From positions 1 through 64,000 of IMG/VR virus record IMGVR_UViG_3300035184_000978: DNA of 64,000 nucleotides, one strand, 5' to 3'. The notes under the pieces were generated by a model, which had not been told where the DNA came from, made no database searches, and worked only from the letters and a program-made list of their open reading frames with translations. Origin of the DNA: a virus. The stretch's first letter is position 1. Every line of letters begins with the position of its first letter. This document shows, in pieces, positions 9,193 to 17,964 of this stretch. The translations under genes were made by a program, and so were the position numbers.

Positions 9193-9645
9193 ATGAAAAA
9201 AGATGATATTATTGCATCGACACTTGGTTTAAGACCGTTAGCTGATTCTGTTGATAAAGAACTTCCGGTTATTATAGATCAAGAAACAGAAAAAACAAAA
9301 GAATTAGCAGTTATTGATCACTCAAATAACGAAATCGTTCAAGATATCGAACAAGCTAGAACAAATATAAAGAATATTATTACACAAGGTGACTCTGCTC
9401 TAATTGAAATGATGGAATTAGCAAAGCAATCAGAATCGCCAAGAGCATTCGAAGTTGCATCTACGTTGATGAAAACATTATTAGATGCTAACAAAGATTT
9501 TGTTGATATGGCTAATAAAAAGAAATATGCCATAGAAGAAACGATAGATAAAGGTGGCTCTCCAGGAGCTAACGTTACAAATAACAACTTAATAGTTTCT
9601 ACTGCAGATTTATTGAAAATGATGAAAGGCGAAGGTAATGATTAA
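9193..9645 (+). CDS. 16: Terminase small subunit, gp16-like
   Basis: 150 residues. The central helical part (DIEQARTNIKNIITQGDSAL...SPRAFEVASTLMKTLLDANK) matches T4-family gp16, which forms a ring and regulates the packaging motor. The N-terminal 40 residues look flexible. Its stop overlaps the start of the large subunit gene by 8 bases (9638-9645), a typical translational coupling of the two subunits. Confidence 0.9.
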   Translation: MKKDDIIASTLGLRPLADSVDKELPVIIDQETEKTKELAVIDHSNNEIVQDIEQARTNIKNIITQGDSALIEMMELAKQSESPRAFEVASTLMKTLLDANKDFVDMANKKKYAIEETIDKGGSPGANVTNNNLIVSTADLLKMMKGEGND

Positions 9646-10525
9646 TGGATATTTAGGTAATACAAACCTAAAGAAAATAAATGAGGACATATCATTTACT
9701 CCAGAACAATTAAAAGAATATATGGCGTGCATGAAAGATCCGATATATTTTTCTAAAAATTATATTAAAATAGTTCACGTTGATCGTGGCTTAATTCCTT
9801 TCGATATGTATGATTACCAAGAAGATATATGTAATAAAATATTCAAGTATCGAAGAGTTGCTGTACTTACTGCAAGACAGGCTGGTAAAACCACTACTGC
9901 AGTTGCAATCATATTACACTATATTTTATTTAATGAATTCAAAACTGTAGCTATTCTTGCTAACAAAGGAGACGCTGCTCGTGAAGTATTAGGTAGAGTT
10001 CAACTAGCATATGAAGCACTACCAAAATGGATGCAGCAAGGCATCGAAGAATGGAATAAAGGTAGTATCGCATTAGAGAACGGTTGTAAAATATATGCAG
10101 GTACAACATCTTCATCTGCTATTCGCGGTAAGTCAATCTCATTCTTGTACTTAGACGAAGTCGCGTTTATCGAAGGCTATGATGAATTCTTCGCTTCAGT
10201 TTATCCTACTATATCATCTGGTGAAACTACTAAATTATTAATGACATCAACACCAAACGGTATGAATCATTTTTATAAAACATGCGTTGGTGCTAAAGAA
10301 GGTACAAACGGATACGAATACAATGAAGTGACTTGGGATATGGTTCCTGGGAGAGGACTTACGTGGAAAAATGAAACTTTGGAAGCTCTCGATTTTGATG
10401 AAGAAAAGTTTGAGCAGGAATACAATTGTGTAAAAGGAAACACTATAGTCACCGTAAGAGATAAAGATACTGGTGAAATAAAACAAATTGCAATAGAAAG
10501 TTTATACAACGAAATTCAAGTATGA
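9638..10525 (+). CDS. 17: Terminase large subunit, N-terminal half fused to a 32-residue N-intein
   Basis: Residues 1-263 are the packaging ATPase: Walker A TARQAGKTTTAV near residue 82, Walker B with LYLDEVAFIEG near residue 170 and the coupling motif TSTPNG near residue 205. At Cys264 (codon 10427) terminase similarity stops and intein block A begins (CVKGNTIVTV), ending after only 32 residues with a stop. The missing nuclease half is encoded at 11237-12409. Such a short N-intein matches the 'atypically split' terminase inteins known from AceL-TerL. Protein trans-splicing should join the halves, giving about 539 residues. Confidence 0.9.
   Translation: MINGYLGNTNLKKINEDISFTPEQLKEYMACMKDPIYFSKNYIKIVHVDRGLIPFDMYDYQEDICNKIFKYRRVAVLTARQAGKTTTAVAIILHYILFNEFKTVAILANKGDAAREVLGRVQLAYEALPKWMQQGIEEWNKGSIALENGCKIYAGTTSSSAIRGKSISFLYLDEVAFIEGYDEFFASVYPTISSGETTKLLMTSTPNGMNHFYKTCVGAKEGTNGYEYNEVTWDMVPGRGLTWKNETLEALDFDEEKFEQEYNCVKGNTIVTVRDKDTGEIKQIAIESLYNEIQV
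10427..10522 (+). other. N-intein segment (block A only)
   Basis: Thirty-two codons from the nucleophile Cys1 to the stop. Block A only; the block B histidine motif is absent here and is found in the C-intein instead, placing the split between blocks A and B. The flanking extein residues ...FEQEYN rejoin CQFVGSSGT at 11579. Confidence 0.85.
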
Positions 10526-10542
10526 GTGCGAATTCTTTGGTT

Positions 10543-10550
10543 TATAAATA
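10543..10550 (+). promoter_or_regulatory. T4-type late promoter inside the fractured terminase locus
   Basis: Exact TATAAATA between the N-half stop and the endonuclease start (10567), so endonuclease and C-half can be transcribed late independently of the upstream genes. Confidence 0.75.
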
Positions 10551-10566
10551 AACTAAGGAGATTAAC

Positions 10567-11268
10567 ATGAATAAAAATGTTGTATACATGATAACTAGAA
10601 CAGATGGTCAGCAATATATTGGTATTACTTGTGAATATAGAAAAAGAATGTCCACTCATAAAAAATCTAAAAGATTTGAAATTGGTATAGAAAAAATTGA
10701 AATACTAAAAGATTGCGATACTTATTCAGAAGCAGAAGATTTAGAAGAAATATTTATAGCTGAGCATGATACGTTTTATAACGGTCTTAATGAAAGTATA
10801 AATGGAAAAGGTAATCATTTAGCTCCTAACTTTAACACAAAGGGATTTAAATACTCTGAAGAATCAAAGCAAAAAATGAGAGATAATCATTGGTCAAAAA
10901 AAATGAAAAATACATGGTCGAAACCTGAAAATTTTTCTGAAGAAACAAAAAAGAAATGGTCTGAAATGCGCAAAGGTAAGAGTTGGGGCGGTAGGAAAAT
11001 ACCATTTAGTGAAGCTAAGGATATTATAGATAATTTTGAAAATGATACTTTGATATTTGAAGACGAGTTTGTCGTTCAGTTTGTTAAAAAATTAGATAAA
11101 TACAAAGTTGGTAAAGTTAAGATTGAAGAATTAAAAGCATCTAACGGTAAATATATTAGTAAAAAGAAATTATATTCTGAATTTTACTCGAAAAAATATA
11201 ATGTTACAGCGGATGCAATTAGAAGAATTATAGAAAATGGAGTGTCAGAACGTGCAGTTACAGAGTAA
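10567..11268 (+). CDS. GIY-YIG homing endonuclease inserted between terminase halves
   Basis: 233 residues. An N-terminal GIY-YIG nuclease fold is visible as VVYMITRTDGQQYIGIT (the variant V-Y-M...Y-I-G), with a conserved Arg in YRKRMSTH and an acidic residue in the LEEIFIAEHD region. Next come NUMOD3-like DNA-binding repeats (KGFKYSEESKQKMRDNHW) and a C-terminal basic helix-turn-helix-like part. GIY-YIG enzymes cut intein-less or insertion-less alleles to spread by homing. RBS CTAAGGAGATTAAC is strong. Its 3' end overlaps the C-half gene by 32 bases. Freestanding placement inside a fractured gene matches the published 'fractured gene' arrangement. Confidence 0.88.
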   Translation: MNKNVVYMITRTDGQQYIGITCEYRKRMSTHKKSKRFEIGIEKIEILKDCDTYSEAEDLEEIFIAEHDTFYNGLNESINGKGNHLAPNFNTKGFKYSEESKQKMRDNHWSKKMKNTWSKPENFSEETKKKWSEMRKGKSWGGRKIPFSEAKDIIDNFENDTLIFEDEFVVQFVKKLDKYKVGKVKIEELKASNGKYISKKKLYSEFYSKKYNVTADAIRRIIENGVSERAVTE

Positions 11269-11578
11269 ATATGAAATACTGACAAACGACGGCTGGTCAA
11301 AATTTGACGGCGTACGGAAGTCACTAACTACTGGTATAGTAACTCTATCGTTAGAAAATAGACAAACGTTAGAATGTTCACTAGACCATGAGTTAGAAAC
11401 CGACTTGGGATTTACACCAGCGCAGAAATTACTACTAGGTTATAGAATTAAAACTAAGGACGGCTTCAGTAGAGTTTCATATTTGCATATTGACAAAAAC
11501 GAATCTGCCAATGTATACGACGCGCTAGAAGTTAGTAATGGAAATAAATATTTAACAAACGGAATGGTTTCTCACAAT
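11237..11578 (+). other. C-intein segment (114 residues)
   Basis: Contains the block B-like [S/T]xxH histidine (SLDH), a hydrophobic splicing core and the final His-Asn before Cys+1. No endonuclease domain is embedded; the nuclease is the separate upstream gene. Confidence 0.85.
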
Positions 11579-12409
11579 TGTCAATTCGTCGGCAGTTCTG
11601 GTACTCTTGTTAGTGGATCTAAACTAAAAGAATTAGCTTATGTTAGGCCATTGCATGAAGGTAATGGCCTAACACAATACAAAAAACCAGATAAAACTAA
11701 AACATATGTACTCATTGTTGATGTATCAAGAGGTAAAGGTTTAGATTATTCAACGTTCAACATTATCGATATAACTAAAATGCCTTATCATCAAGTATGT
11801 GTTTTCAGAGATAATTTTATTGGCCCAGTAGATTTTGCTGCAACAATATTTAGATTAGGTAAAATGTATAATGAAGCATATGTATTAGTAGAAATAAACG
11901 ATATTGGCGAACAGGTGTCAGACGTGCTTACGATGGATTATGGCTACGAGAATTGTTTATTCACAGAAAACGCAGGTCGAGCTGGTAAAAGAATTTCAAG
12001 CGGTTTTGGTAAAAGAGCTGATAATGGAATAAGAACAACAAAAAGTGTAAAATCTATCGGTTGCTCAATATTAAAAATGTTGATAGAACAAAACCAATTA
12101 ATTCTATATGATTTTAATACAATACAAGAACTGTCTAGATTTTCTAGAAAGGGTTCATCTTATGAGGCTGAATCTGGAGCTCACGATGATTTAGTTATGA
12201 ACTTAGTCATATTTGCATGGCTATCTGACCAAGCGTATTTTAAAGATCTAACTGACATAAATACAATGATGATGCTCAGAGAGAAAACTGAAGAGCAAAT
12301 AGAAGAAGATTTGTTACCTTTTGGTTTTATTGATGACGGACATGATGAAGTTGATTCAGAAGGATTTAGACCAATTGTTACTACAAATGGTACAGATGAT
12401 TGGATTTAG
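11237..12409 (+). CDS. 17: C-intein fused to terminase large subunit nuclease half
   Basis: 390 residues. Residues 1-114 are the C-intein: a block B-like SLDH motif near residue 48 and the terminal splice motif NGMVSHN. The C-extein starts at Cys115 (CQFVGSSGTLVSG). It then shows the RNase H-like headful nuclease, with first acidic motif VLIVDVSRGKGLDYSTF, VLVEIND in the middle and AHDDLVMNLVIFAW with the last Asp. The start at 11237 lies inside the endonuclease gene and has only a weak AGAAG site, so translation may be coupled to it. Together with the N-half this gives a complete gp17-type packaging motor. Confidence 0.9.
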   Translation: MECQNVQLQSKYEILTNDGWSKFDGVRKSLTTGIVTLSLENRQTLECSLDHELETDLGFTPAQKLLLGYRIKTKDGFSRVSYLHIDKNESANVYDALEVSNGNKYLTNGMVSHNCQFVGSSGTLVSGSKLKELAYVRPLHEGNGLTQYKKPDKTKTYVLIVDVSRGKGLDYSTFNIIDITKMPYHQVCVFRDNFIGPVDFAATIFRLGKMYNEAYVLVEINDIGEQVSDVLTMDYGYENCLFTENAGRAGKRISSGFGKRADNGIRTTKSVKSIGCSILKMLIEQNQLILYDFNTIQELSRFSRKGSSYEAESGAHDDLVMNLVIFAWLSDQAYFKDLTDINTMMMLREKTEEQIEEDLLPFGFIDDGHDEVDSEGFRPIVTTNGTDDWI

Positions 12410-12438
12410 ACGATTGGATTTTCTAAGTGTGTAGTTTT

Positions 12439-12446
12439 TATAAATA
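12439..12446 (+). promoter_or_regulatory. T4-type late promoter
   Basis: Exact TATAAATA, 39 bases before the sheath gene start at 12486, which has an AAAGGAGAACAA ribosome site. Confidence 0.8.
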
Positions 12447-12485
12447 ACAAAAGAAACAGATATTATTTAACAAAGGAGAACAAAT

Positions 12486-14414
12486 ATGGCTTTTTCTGTA
12501 AGTCCTTCGGTGATTGTTCGCGAAGTGGATGCATCAGCAACGGTGCCAGCCATCGCAACACCACCAGCAGCAATAGCTGGAGTTTTTAGATGGGGTCCAA
12601 TTAACGAACCTATACTGATTTCCTCAGAAAACGAGCTAGTTGGTCGCTTCGGTGCACCAGATGATAATTCATATGAAACATTTTTTGTTGCATCTGATTA
12701 TCTTTCATATTCTAATGCGTTATATGTAGCAAGAGCAGACAATGGATCGCTAACTGCTTCTAGTAGTGTTTATGGAGCAAATAATGCTCTTATTACTTCG
12801 GGTTCGTTTGAAGGTAAATACCCCGGAGCAATTGCTAACGATATTGATATTGCATATGTAAACGATACAAGTTTTGAAAATTCTATTGCATTAGTAGGAG
12901 AAATAGTTAATACTGATATTTCACCAGCTATAGCAAATACAGCTCAGACGATAGCTTTTAACGCTCTAAGCTTCAATTTACAAGTTCCAGTAGATGATGA
13001 CGGTGAAATGCGCACTGCTATTACAAATTTAGTTGCTGGTGATTCACTAGTTATAGGTAATGATTCTGTTGGTTATCAAACTATTAAAGTTTCAAGCATA
13101 ACAGAAACAGCACTAGATAGTTTAGGTGTGGAAACTGCAACACCTGGCGATATCACAGCTTATGAATTCGAGATAGTATTAGAAAGTAGATATACATTAG
13201 CTGAAACTTCACTATATAGTCTTAGCTTAACTAAAAAATGGGCATATGCTTCGTTGTTTGGTAAAGCTCCAGAAGTTGGTACATACCACATTGCTGTAAT
13301 AGATTCAACTGGTAATATTTCAGGTGAAGCTGGACAAGTAGTAGAGATATATGAAGGTTTGTCTATAACTCAAGGTTCAACACTAACTGATGGTCGTAAC
13401 AACTATTATGCAGATGTAATTAACAATAATTCTAGTTGGGTTAATGTTGCTAATACTGCAAACTTTGAATCTATAAGTTCTGCTTATGAAACACTAACTT
13501 TAGGTACTGATGGTACTACAGAATCTACTACAACATTGGGTCCTTTAGCTGCTGCTTATGACACATTCGCAAACGGAAACGAAATCGATATTTCATTCGT
13601 ATTACAAGGTAAAGGCGACGATAATGCAAATATTGCAAACTATATAGTATCAAACATTGCTGAATCCAGAAAAGATGTTGTTGCTTTCCTTTCTCCATCA
13701 AAGGAAGCGGTTGTTGACACAATTCAAACTAACGCGATACTAAATAACATTATTGCATATCGTAATAAAGTTCAATCTTCTTCATACTGGTTTATGGATA
13801 GTGGTTACAAGTACAGATATGATAAGTATAACGACAAGTATAGATATGTTCCATTAAATGGTGATATGGCTGGACTTGCTGCTAGAGTTGAACCATATGA
13901 ATCTCCAGCTGGTTTTAGAAAAGGTATAATCAAAAACGTTGTTAAATTAGCGTTTAATCCCAATAAAACACAAAGAGATCAGTTGTATAGCTCAGACGTC
14001 AATCCAGTAGTTTCACAGGTTGGCCAAGGTATTGTATTGTTCGGTGATAAAACTGGATTAGGTATTCAAAGTGCTTTTGATCGTCTTAATGTTCGTAGAT
14101 TGTTTATTGCTGTTGAGAAATCAATTGCAAATGCAGCTCAGAACATATTGTTTCAATTAAATGATACGTATACTCAAACACAGTTTAAAAATATTGTTGA
14201 CCCTTTCCTAAGAGACATACAAGGTCGTCGTGGAATTATAGACTTCCGTGTAATATCAGATGAAACAGTTAACACAGCCACTGTTATAGATCAGAACAAG
14301 TTTAGAGCTAATATCTTTATTAAGCCATCACGTTCAATCAATGTAATCGAACTAACATTCGTTGCGACTCGTAGCGGTATAGAATTTGACGAAATCGTCG
14401 GTTCAATTTCTTAA
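12486..14414 (+). CDS. 18: Contractile tail sheath protein, gp18-like
   Basis: 642 residues, close to T4 gp18 (659). The N-terminus (SPSVIVREVDASATVPAIAT) and the C-terminal domain (KTQRDQLYSSDVNPVV, GIVLFGDKTG, FDRLNVRRLF) are the classical phage sheath landmarks. It builds the sheath that contracts around the gp19 tube. The central Asn/Ser/Thr-rich insertion is the variable outer domain. A very strong Shine-Dalgarno fits its high copy number. Confidence 0.93.
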   Translation: MAFSVSPSVIVREVDASATVPAIATPPAAIAGVFRWGPINEPILISSENELVGRFGAPDDNSYETFFVASDYLSYSNALYVARADNGSLTASSSVYGANNALITSGSFEGKYPGAIANDIDIAYVNDTSFENSIALVGEIVNTDISPAIANTAQTIAFNALSFNLQVPVDDDGEMRTAITNLVAGDSLVIGNDSVGYQTIKVSSITETALDSLGVETATPGDITAYEFEIVLESRYTLAETSLYSLSLTKKWAYASLFGKAPEVGTYHIAVIDSTGNISGEAGQVVEIYEGLSITQGSTLTDGRNNYYADVINNNSSWVNVANTANFESISSAYETLTLGTDGTTESTTTLGPLAAAYDTFANGNEIDISFVLQGKGDDNANIANYIVSNIAESRKDVVAFLSPSKEAVVDTIQTNAILNNIIAYRNKVQSSSYWFMDSGYKYRYDKYNDKYRYVPLNGDMAGLAARVEPYESPAGFRKGIIKNVVKLAFNPNKTQRDQLYSSDVNPVVSQVGQGIVLFGDKTGLGIQSAFDRLNVRRLFIAVEKSIANAAQNILFQLNDTYTQTQFKNIVDPFLRDIQGRRGIIDFRVISDETVNTATVIDQNKFRANIFIKPSRSINVIELTFVATRSGIEFDEIVGSIS

Positions 14415-14437
14415 TAAGATAAAAGGAGAACAAGAAT

Positions 14438-14971
14438 ATGAGTTTCAATATTAACGAGTTCAAATCACAATTAACTGGTGGTGGTGCTCGTCCAACTCTG
14501 TTTCAAGTTCAAATACTAAACCCAGTAAACCCTGAGGCTGACTTTAAAGTTCCTTTTTTAGTCAAGGCCGCAGGAATTCCTGCATCAACTGTGGGTTCTT
14601 ATACAGTTCCCTATTTTGGGCGAGAAGTAAAGTATGCTGGCGATAGAGTTTTTGAAGATTGGAACATTACTGTAATTAATGATGAAGACTTTTCCATTCG
14701 CAACTCGATGGAAGCCTGGTCAAATGCAATAAACACACACGATAGTAACCAACGAGCTTTACCGAAAGATTACAAGTCTAATGCTATAATCACTCAATTT
14801 GGTAAAGATGGTAAAGCTTTAAGATCTTATGTATTTGAAGGTTTATTTCCCATATCAATATCGCAAATTGATGTTGGTTGGGAGAATGTTAACACTATTG
14901 AAGAATTCACAGTTAGCTTCCAATACGACCTATGGCGTGTAGAAGGTAATACTGGAATTCCAACTACCTAA
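14438..14971 (+). CDS. 19: Tail tube protein, gp19-like
   Basis: 177 residues; T4 gp19 has 163. Landmarks are FNINEFKSQLTGGGARPTLFQ, PYFGREVKYAGDRVF and WRVEGN near the end, typical of the T4 tube beta-barrel that forms the inner tail tube. It is 23 bases downstream of the sheath gene with its own AAAGGAGAACAAG site, so the two are transcribed together from the 12439 promoter. Confidence 0.93.
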   Translation: MSFNINEFKSQLTGGGARPTLFQVQILNPVNPEADFKVPFLVKAAGIPASTVGSYTVPYFGREVKYAGDRVFEDWNITVINDEDFSIRNSMEAWSNAINTHDSNQRALPKDYKSNAIITQFGKDGKALRSYVFEGLFPISISQIDVGWENVNTIEEFTVSFQYDLWRVEGNTGIPTT

Positions 14972-14976
14972 TTGTG

Positions 14977-14984
14977 TATAAATA
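14977..14984 (+). promoter_or_regulatory. T4-type late promoter
   Basis: Exact TATAAATA, 32 bases before the portal gene start at 15017. Confidence 0.8.
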
Positions 14985-15016
14985 TAATCAAAACAATGGA
15001 TAAGGTGATTAAATAA

Positions 15017-16543
15017 ATGCGTATTTTTGGTTTTGAAATAAATCGCGACGAAGATCTTAGTGCTAAAACTTCGCTAGGATCTTTTGCTGAGCCACAAAAT
15101 GACGATGGTGCAATTTCTGTAGAAAATGCATTAGGTGGTTCTTATGGGATGTCTTTGGACATGGAAGGTGCTGCTAAATCAGAATCTGAATTAATAACTA
15201 AATATCGCGGGATGGCTATGCATCCCGAAATCTCTCAAGCAATTGATGAGGTTGTTAATGAAGCGATCAATGTCGATACTTTTAATAAAGTAGTTAAAAT
15301 AATATTAGACGACATTGAACTTCCAGATAAAGTAAAACAAAGAATCTCTGAAGAATTTGATACTATTATAAGTCTTTTAGATTTTAATCACAAAGCATAT
15401 GATATATTTAATAAATTTTATGTAGATGGTCGTTTAAACTATCATATCATTATTGATGAAACTAACTTAAAAAAGGGCGTCGTAGAATTACGATATATAG
15501 ATCCACGTAAAATAAAATTAGTAAGGGAAATGGACGGCAAAAAAGTTCTCCCCAATACTGGTATTTATTCTAAGAAAATTAAGAATGAATATTATGTTTA
15601 TTCCAACAATGGTTTTGGTACAGCTACAAATGGGTCTTCAACTAGCCTAAATGCTACTGGATACAGAATTGCAAAAGATTCTATAGCAAGAGTTACTTCT
15701 GGAATTATGAATGAAAATAATTCTTTAGTACTTTCTCCTATACACACGGCAATAAAACCTTTAAACCAGCTTAGAATGTTAGAAGATGCAACTGTTATCT
15801 ATACGTTAACTCGAGCACCCGAAAGACGCATATTCTATATTGATGTTGGTAACTTGCCGAAGACAAAGGCAGAGCAATATCTTCGTGATATGATGACTCG
15901 TCATAAAAACAAATTACAATACAATTCTGGTACTGGCGAAGTTACAGACGCTCGTAAAATGATGACAATGACTGAAGATTTTTGGTTCCCTCGAAGAGGT
16001 GGTGAAAGATCTACTGAAGTTGATACATTATCAGGTGGTAATTCGCAAGCATTAACTTCAGATGAAAATTTGCAGTATTTTAAAGGTAAATTATATAAAG
16101 CATTAAAGGTACCTGTATCTAGATTAGATCCCGAGACAATGCATTCTTTCGGCAGAGTATCAGAAATAAACAGAGACGAACTTAAATTCGGAAAACGAGT
16201 TCGCAGATTACGAACACGGTTCTCTGAGTTGTTTAGTCATATATTAGAAAAACAATTAGTTCTTAAAGGCATTTTAGATCCTACTGAATTTGAAAATATT
16301 CGCAATAATATAAAGTATGATTTTGTTAAAGATAACTATTTTGAAGAGCTCAAAGAAGCTGAAATAGTTAGAGAAAGGTTGAATACACTTCGTGAAATAG
16401 AAGATCATGTTGGAGTTTATTATTCGAAGGCTTGGGTTGTGCGCAACATACTGCGAATGACAGAAGAAGAATATAAAGAAATGGAAAAAGAAATGAAAAG
16501 CGAAAGCGACAATTCTCCAGAAAAAGACGATTTAGATTTATAA
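15017..16543 (+). CDS. 20: Portal vertex protein, gp20-like
   Basis: 508 residues (T4 gp20 524). Landmarks include LITKYRGMAMHPEISQAIDE, VVELRYIDPRKIKLVRE, TRAPERRIFYIDVGNLPKTK, FWFPRRGGERSTEVDTLSGG and SRLDPETMHSFGRVSEINRD, all diagnostic for T4-family portals. It forms the dodecameric ring through which DNA is pumped by the terminase. The C-terminus is Glu/Lys-rich. RBS AAGGTGATTAAATA is weaker than for the sheath and tube, as expected for a 12-copy protein. Confidence 0.95.
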   Translation: MRIFGFEINRDEDLSAKTSLGSFAEPQNDDGAISVENALGGSYGMSLDMEGAAKSESELITKYRGMAMHPEISQAIDEVVNEAINVDTFNKVVKIILDDIELPDKVKQRISEEFDTIISLLDFNHKAYDIFNKFYVDGRLNYHIIIDETNLKKGVVELRYIDPRKIKLVREMDGKKVLPNTGIYSKKIKNEYYVYSNNGFGTATNGSSTSLNATGYRIAKDSIARVTSGIMNENNSLVLSPIHTAIKPLNQLRMLEDATVIYTLTRAPERRIFYIDVGNLPKTKAEQYLRDMMTRHKNKLQYNSGTGEVTDARKMMTMTEDFWFPRRGGERSTEVDTLSGGNSQALTSDENLQYFKGKLYKALKVPVSRLDPETMHSFGRVSEINRDELKFGKRVRRLRTRFSELFSHILEKQLVLKGILDPTEFENIRNNIKYDFVKDNYFEELKEAEIVRERLNTLREIEDHVGVYYSKAWVVRNILRMTEEEYKEMEKEMKSESDNSPEKDDLDL

Positions 16544-16563
16544 TATATTCAAAGGAATTTTAA

Positions 16564-17205
16564 ATGAAAACAATTAAAACATTAATGCAAGAATCTGGAA
16601 TTAAGGCAAGATCTACAGATGAACAAAGATTCGTAGATCAGCATGAAATTGAAATTATAAAACACCCAGTTGCACCAGAAAGTCAATTCAAGGGTACTAT
16701 TGCTAAAAAGAAACGTATAGCAGATAACGACGAAGTTTCTTCTAAGACGTCTTACGATAAAGCGTATTCAATGAAAGAAAGCGATGACAGAAGTGAAATG
16801 TTAGTAAGACAACTACATTTTATCTCGTATGCAGCAGAAGAAATTGTTGAATTTTTAGAAGAAGGACGTGATATTGAGTCTTGGTATCAAAACAAAATAG
16901 CTATAGTATTCGATAGTATGGAAGGTTTGTACTCATTCGCTGAAGGCGAAAAACAAATGAATTATAGTCAAGCTAGTGAATATGGTTACAATGAATCAGC
17001 TGATCTATCTGAAAATACATATAAAGCAGGCGAAATTGTATTAGATAACAATGATAAAATTAAAGTTACTGCACAAGATGCAAAACTTCTAAATACACTG
17101 TTAAAAGATTTAGATGACAAAAACCGCAAAAGCTTCGAGCAAATTTTAATGTCTGATAAGTCGGGTTTCGAAGAAATTGTCGGTTTTGCAAGAGAAGCAA
17201 TATAG
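16564..17205 (+). CDS. Prohead core-type protein in the gp67/68 position
   Basis: 213 residues between portal and protease, where T4 carries core genes 67 and 68. The middle part (RQLHFISYAAEEIVEFLEEG, ESWYQNKIAIVFDSMEGLYSFAEGE) is a conserved helical block found in the corresponding gene of marine T4-like phages. The N-terminus MKTIKTLMQESG resembles capsid-targeting peptides with a gp21-type cut after L/I-x-E-like residues. Scaffold/core role is inferred from position and this pattern. Confidence 0.6.
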   Translation: MKTIKTLMQESGIKARSTDEQRFVDQHEIEIIKHPVAPESQFKGTIAKKKRIADNDEVSSKTSYDKAYSMKESDDRSEMLVRQLHFISYAAEEIVEFLEEGRDIESWYQNKIAIVFDSMEGLYSFAEGEKQMNYSQASEYGYNESADLSENTYKAGEIVLDNNDKIKVTAQDAKLLNTLLKDLDDKNRKSFEQILMSDKSGFEEIVGFAREAI

Positions 17206-17218
17206 ATATGCTTGTTTA

Positions 17219-17226
17219 TATAAATA
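17219..17226 (+). promoter_or_regulatory. T4-type late promoter
   Basis: Exact TATAAATA just after the core gene stop, 19 bases before the protease ATG at 17246. Confidence 0.78.
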
Positions 17227-17245
17227 AATATAAAGGAAACCAATT

Positions 17246-17920
17246 ATGAAACTTATTACTGAGATACTTGCTGATAATTGTGAGGCAATTACTGAATCAA
17301 ACGAATCTGGTAAAAAATCATATTTTATTGAAGGTATATTCATGCAAGGTGATTTAAAAAATCGCAATGGCCGTATATATCCAAGCGTGATTCTTGAAAA
17401 AGAAATGAAAAGATATACAGATGAATATATTAGTAAAGCTAGGGCTTTGGGTGAACTTAATCATCCAGAAGGACCTCAAATTAACGCCGATAGAGTATCT
17501 CATCTTATCACTGAAATGAAGCGTGATGGTAATGATTTCTACGGTAAAGCAAAAATACTTAGTACACCAATGGGTGAAATCGTTAAAACATTTATTGACG
17601 AAGGCATAAGAATTGGTGTATCTACTCGTGGCCTTGGATCAGTTAAACAGTCTAAGGATGGCATTATGGAAGTTCAAAACGACTTCCATTTATCGACAGT
17701 TGACATTGTAACCGATCCTTCTGCACCAAATGCATTTGTTAATGGTATTATGGAGAACGTTGACTATTACTATGATATTGCTTCAGGCAATTGGCGTGCT
17801 CAAGAAATACTAGAATCTATTGAACAAGAAGCTAAGAAACAATATACAAAAGTTATGAAGATTGACCAAATGCAAGCAGCTAGAATGTTTGAATCATTTG
17901 TTCGCTCTTTAAGAAATTAA
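17246..17920 (+). CDS. 21: Prohead core protease, gp21-like
   Basis: 224 residues (T4 gp21 212). A serine protease of the herpesvirus-assemblin-like fold: catalytic His in ALGELNHPEG, catalytic Ser in GVSTRGLGSV, with FMQGDLKNRNGRIYP at the front and VDIVTDPSAPNAFVNG downstream. It matures the prohead by cutting scaffold, capsid and internal proteins after L/I-x-E sites. The minus-strand late proteins with MK[SN][FY]K N-termini elsewhere in this window are candidate substrates. Confidence 0.95.
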   Translation: MKLITEILADNCEAITESNESGKKSYFIEGIFMQGDLKNRNGRIYPSVILEKEMKRYTDEYISKARALGELNHPEGPQINADRVSHLITEMKRDGNDFYGKAKILSTPMGEIVKTFIDEGIRIGVSTRGLGSVKQSKDGIMEVQNDFHLSTVDIVTDPSAPNAFVNGIMENVDYYYDIASGNWRAQEILESIEQEAKKQYTKVMKIDQMQAARMFESFVRSLRN

Positions 17921-17926
17921 AATTTA

Positions 17927-17934
17927 TATAAATA
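17927..17934 (+). promoter_or_regulatory. T4-type late promoter
   Basis: Exact TATAAATA, 30 bases before the scaffold ATG at 17965. Confidence 0.78.
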
Positions 17935-17964
17935 TCAATACAAATCAAACAAAGGAGAACTAAT

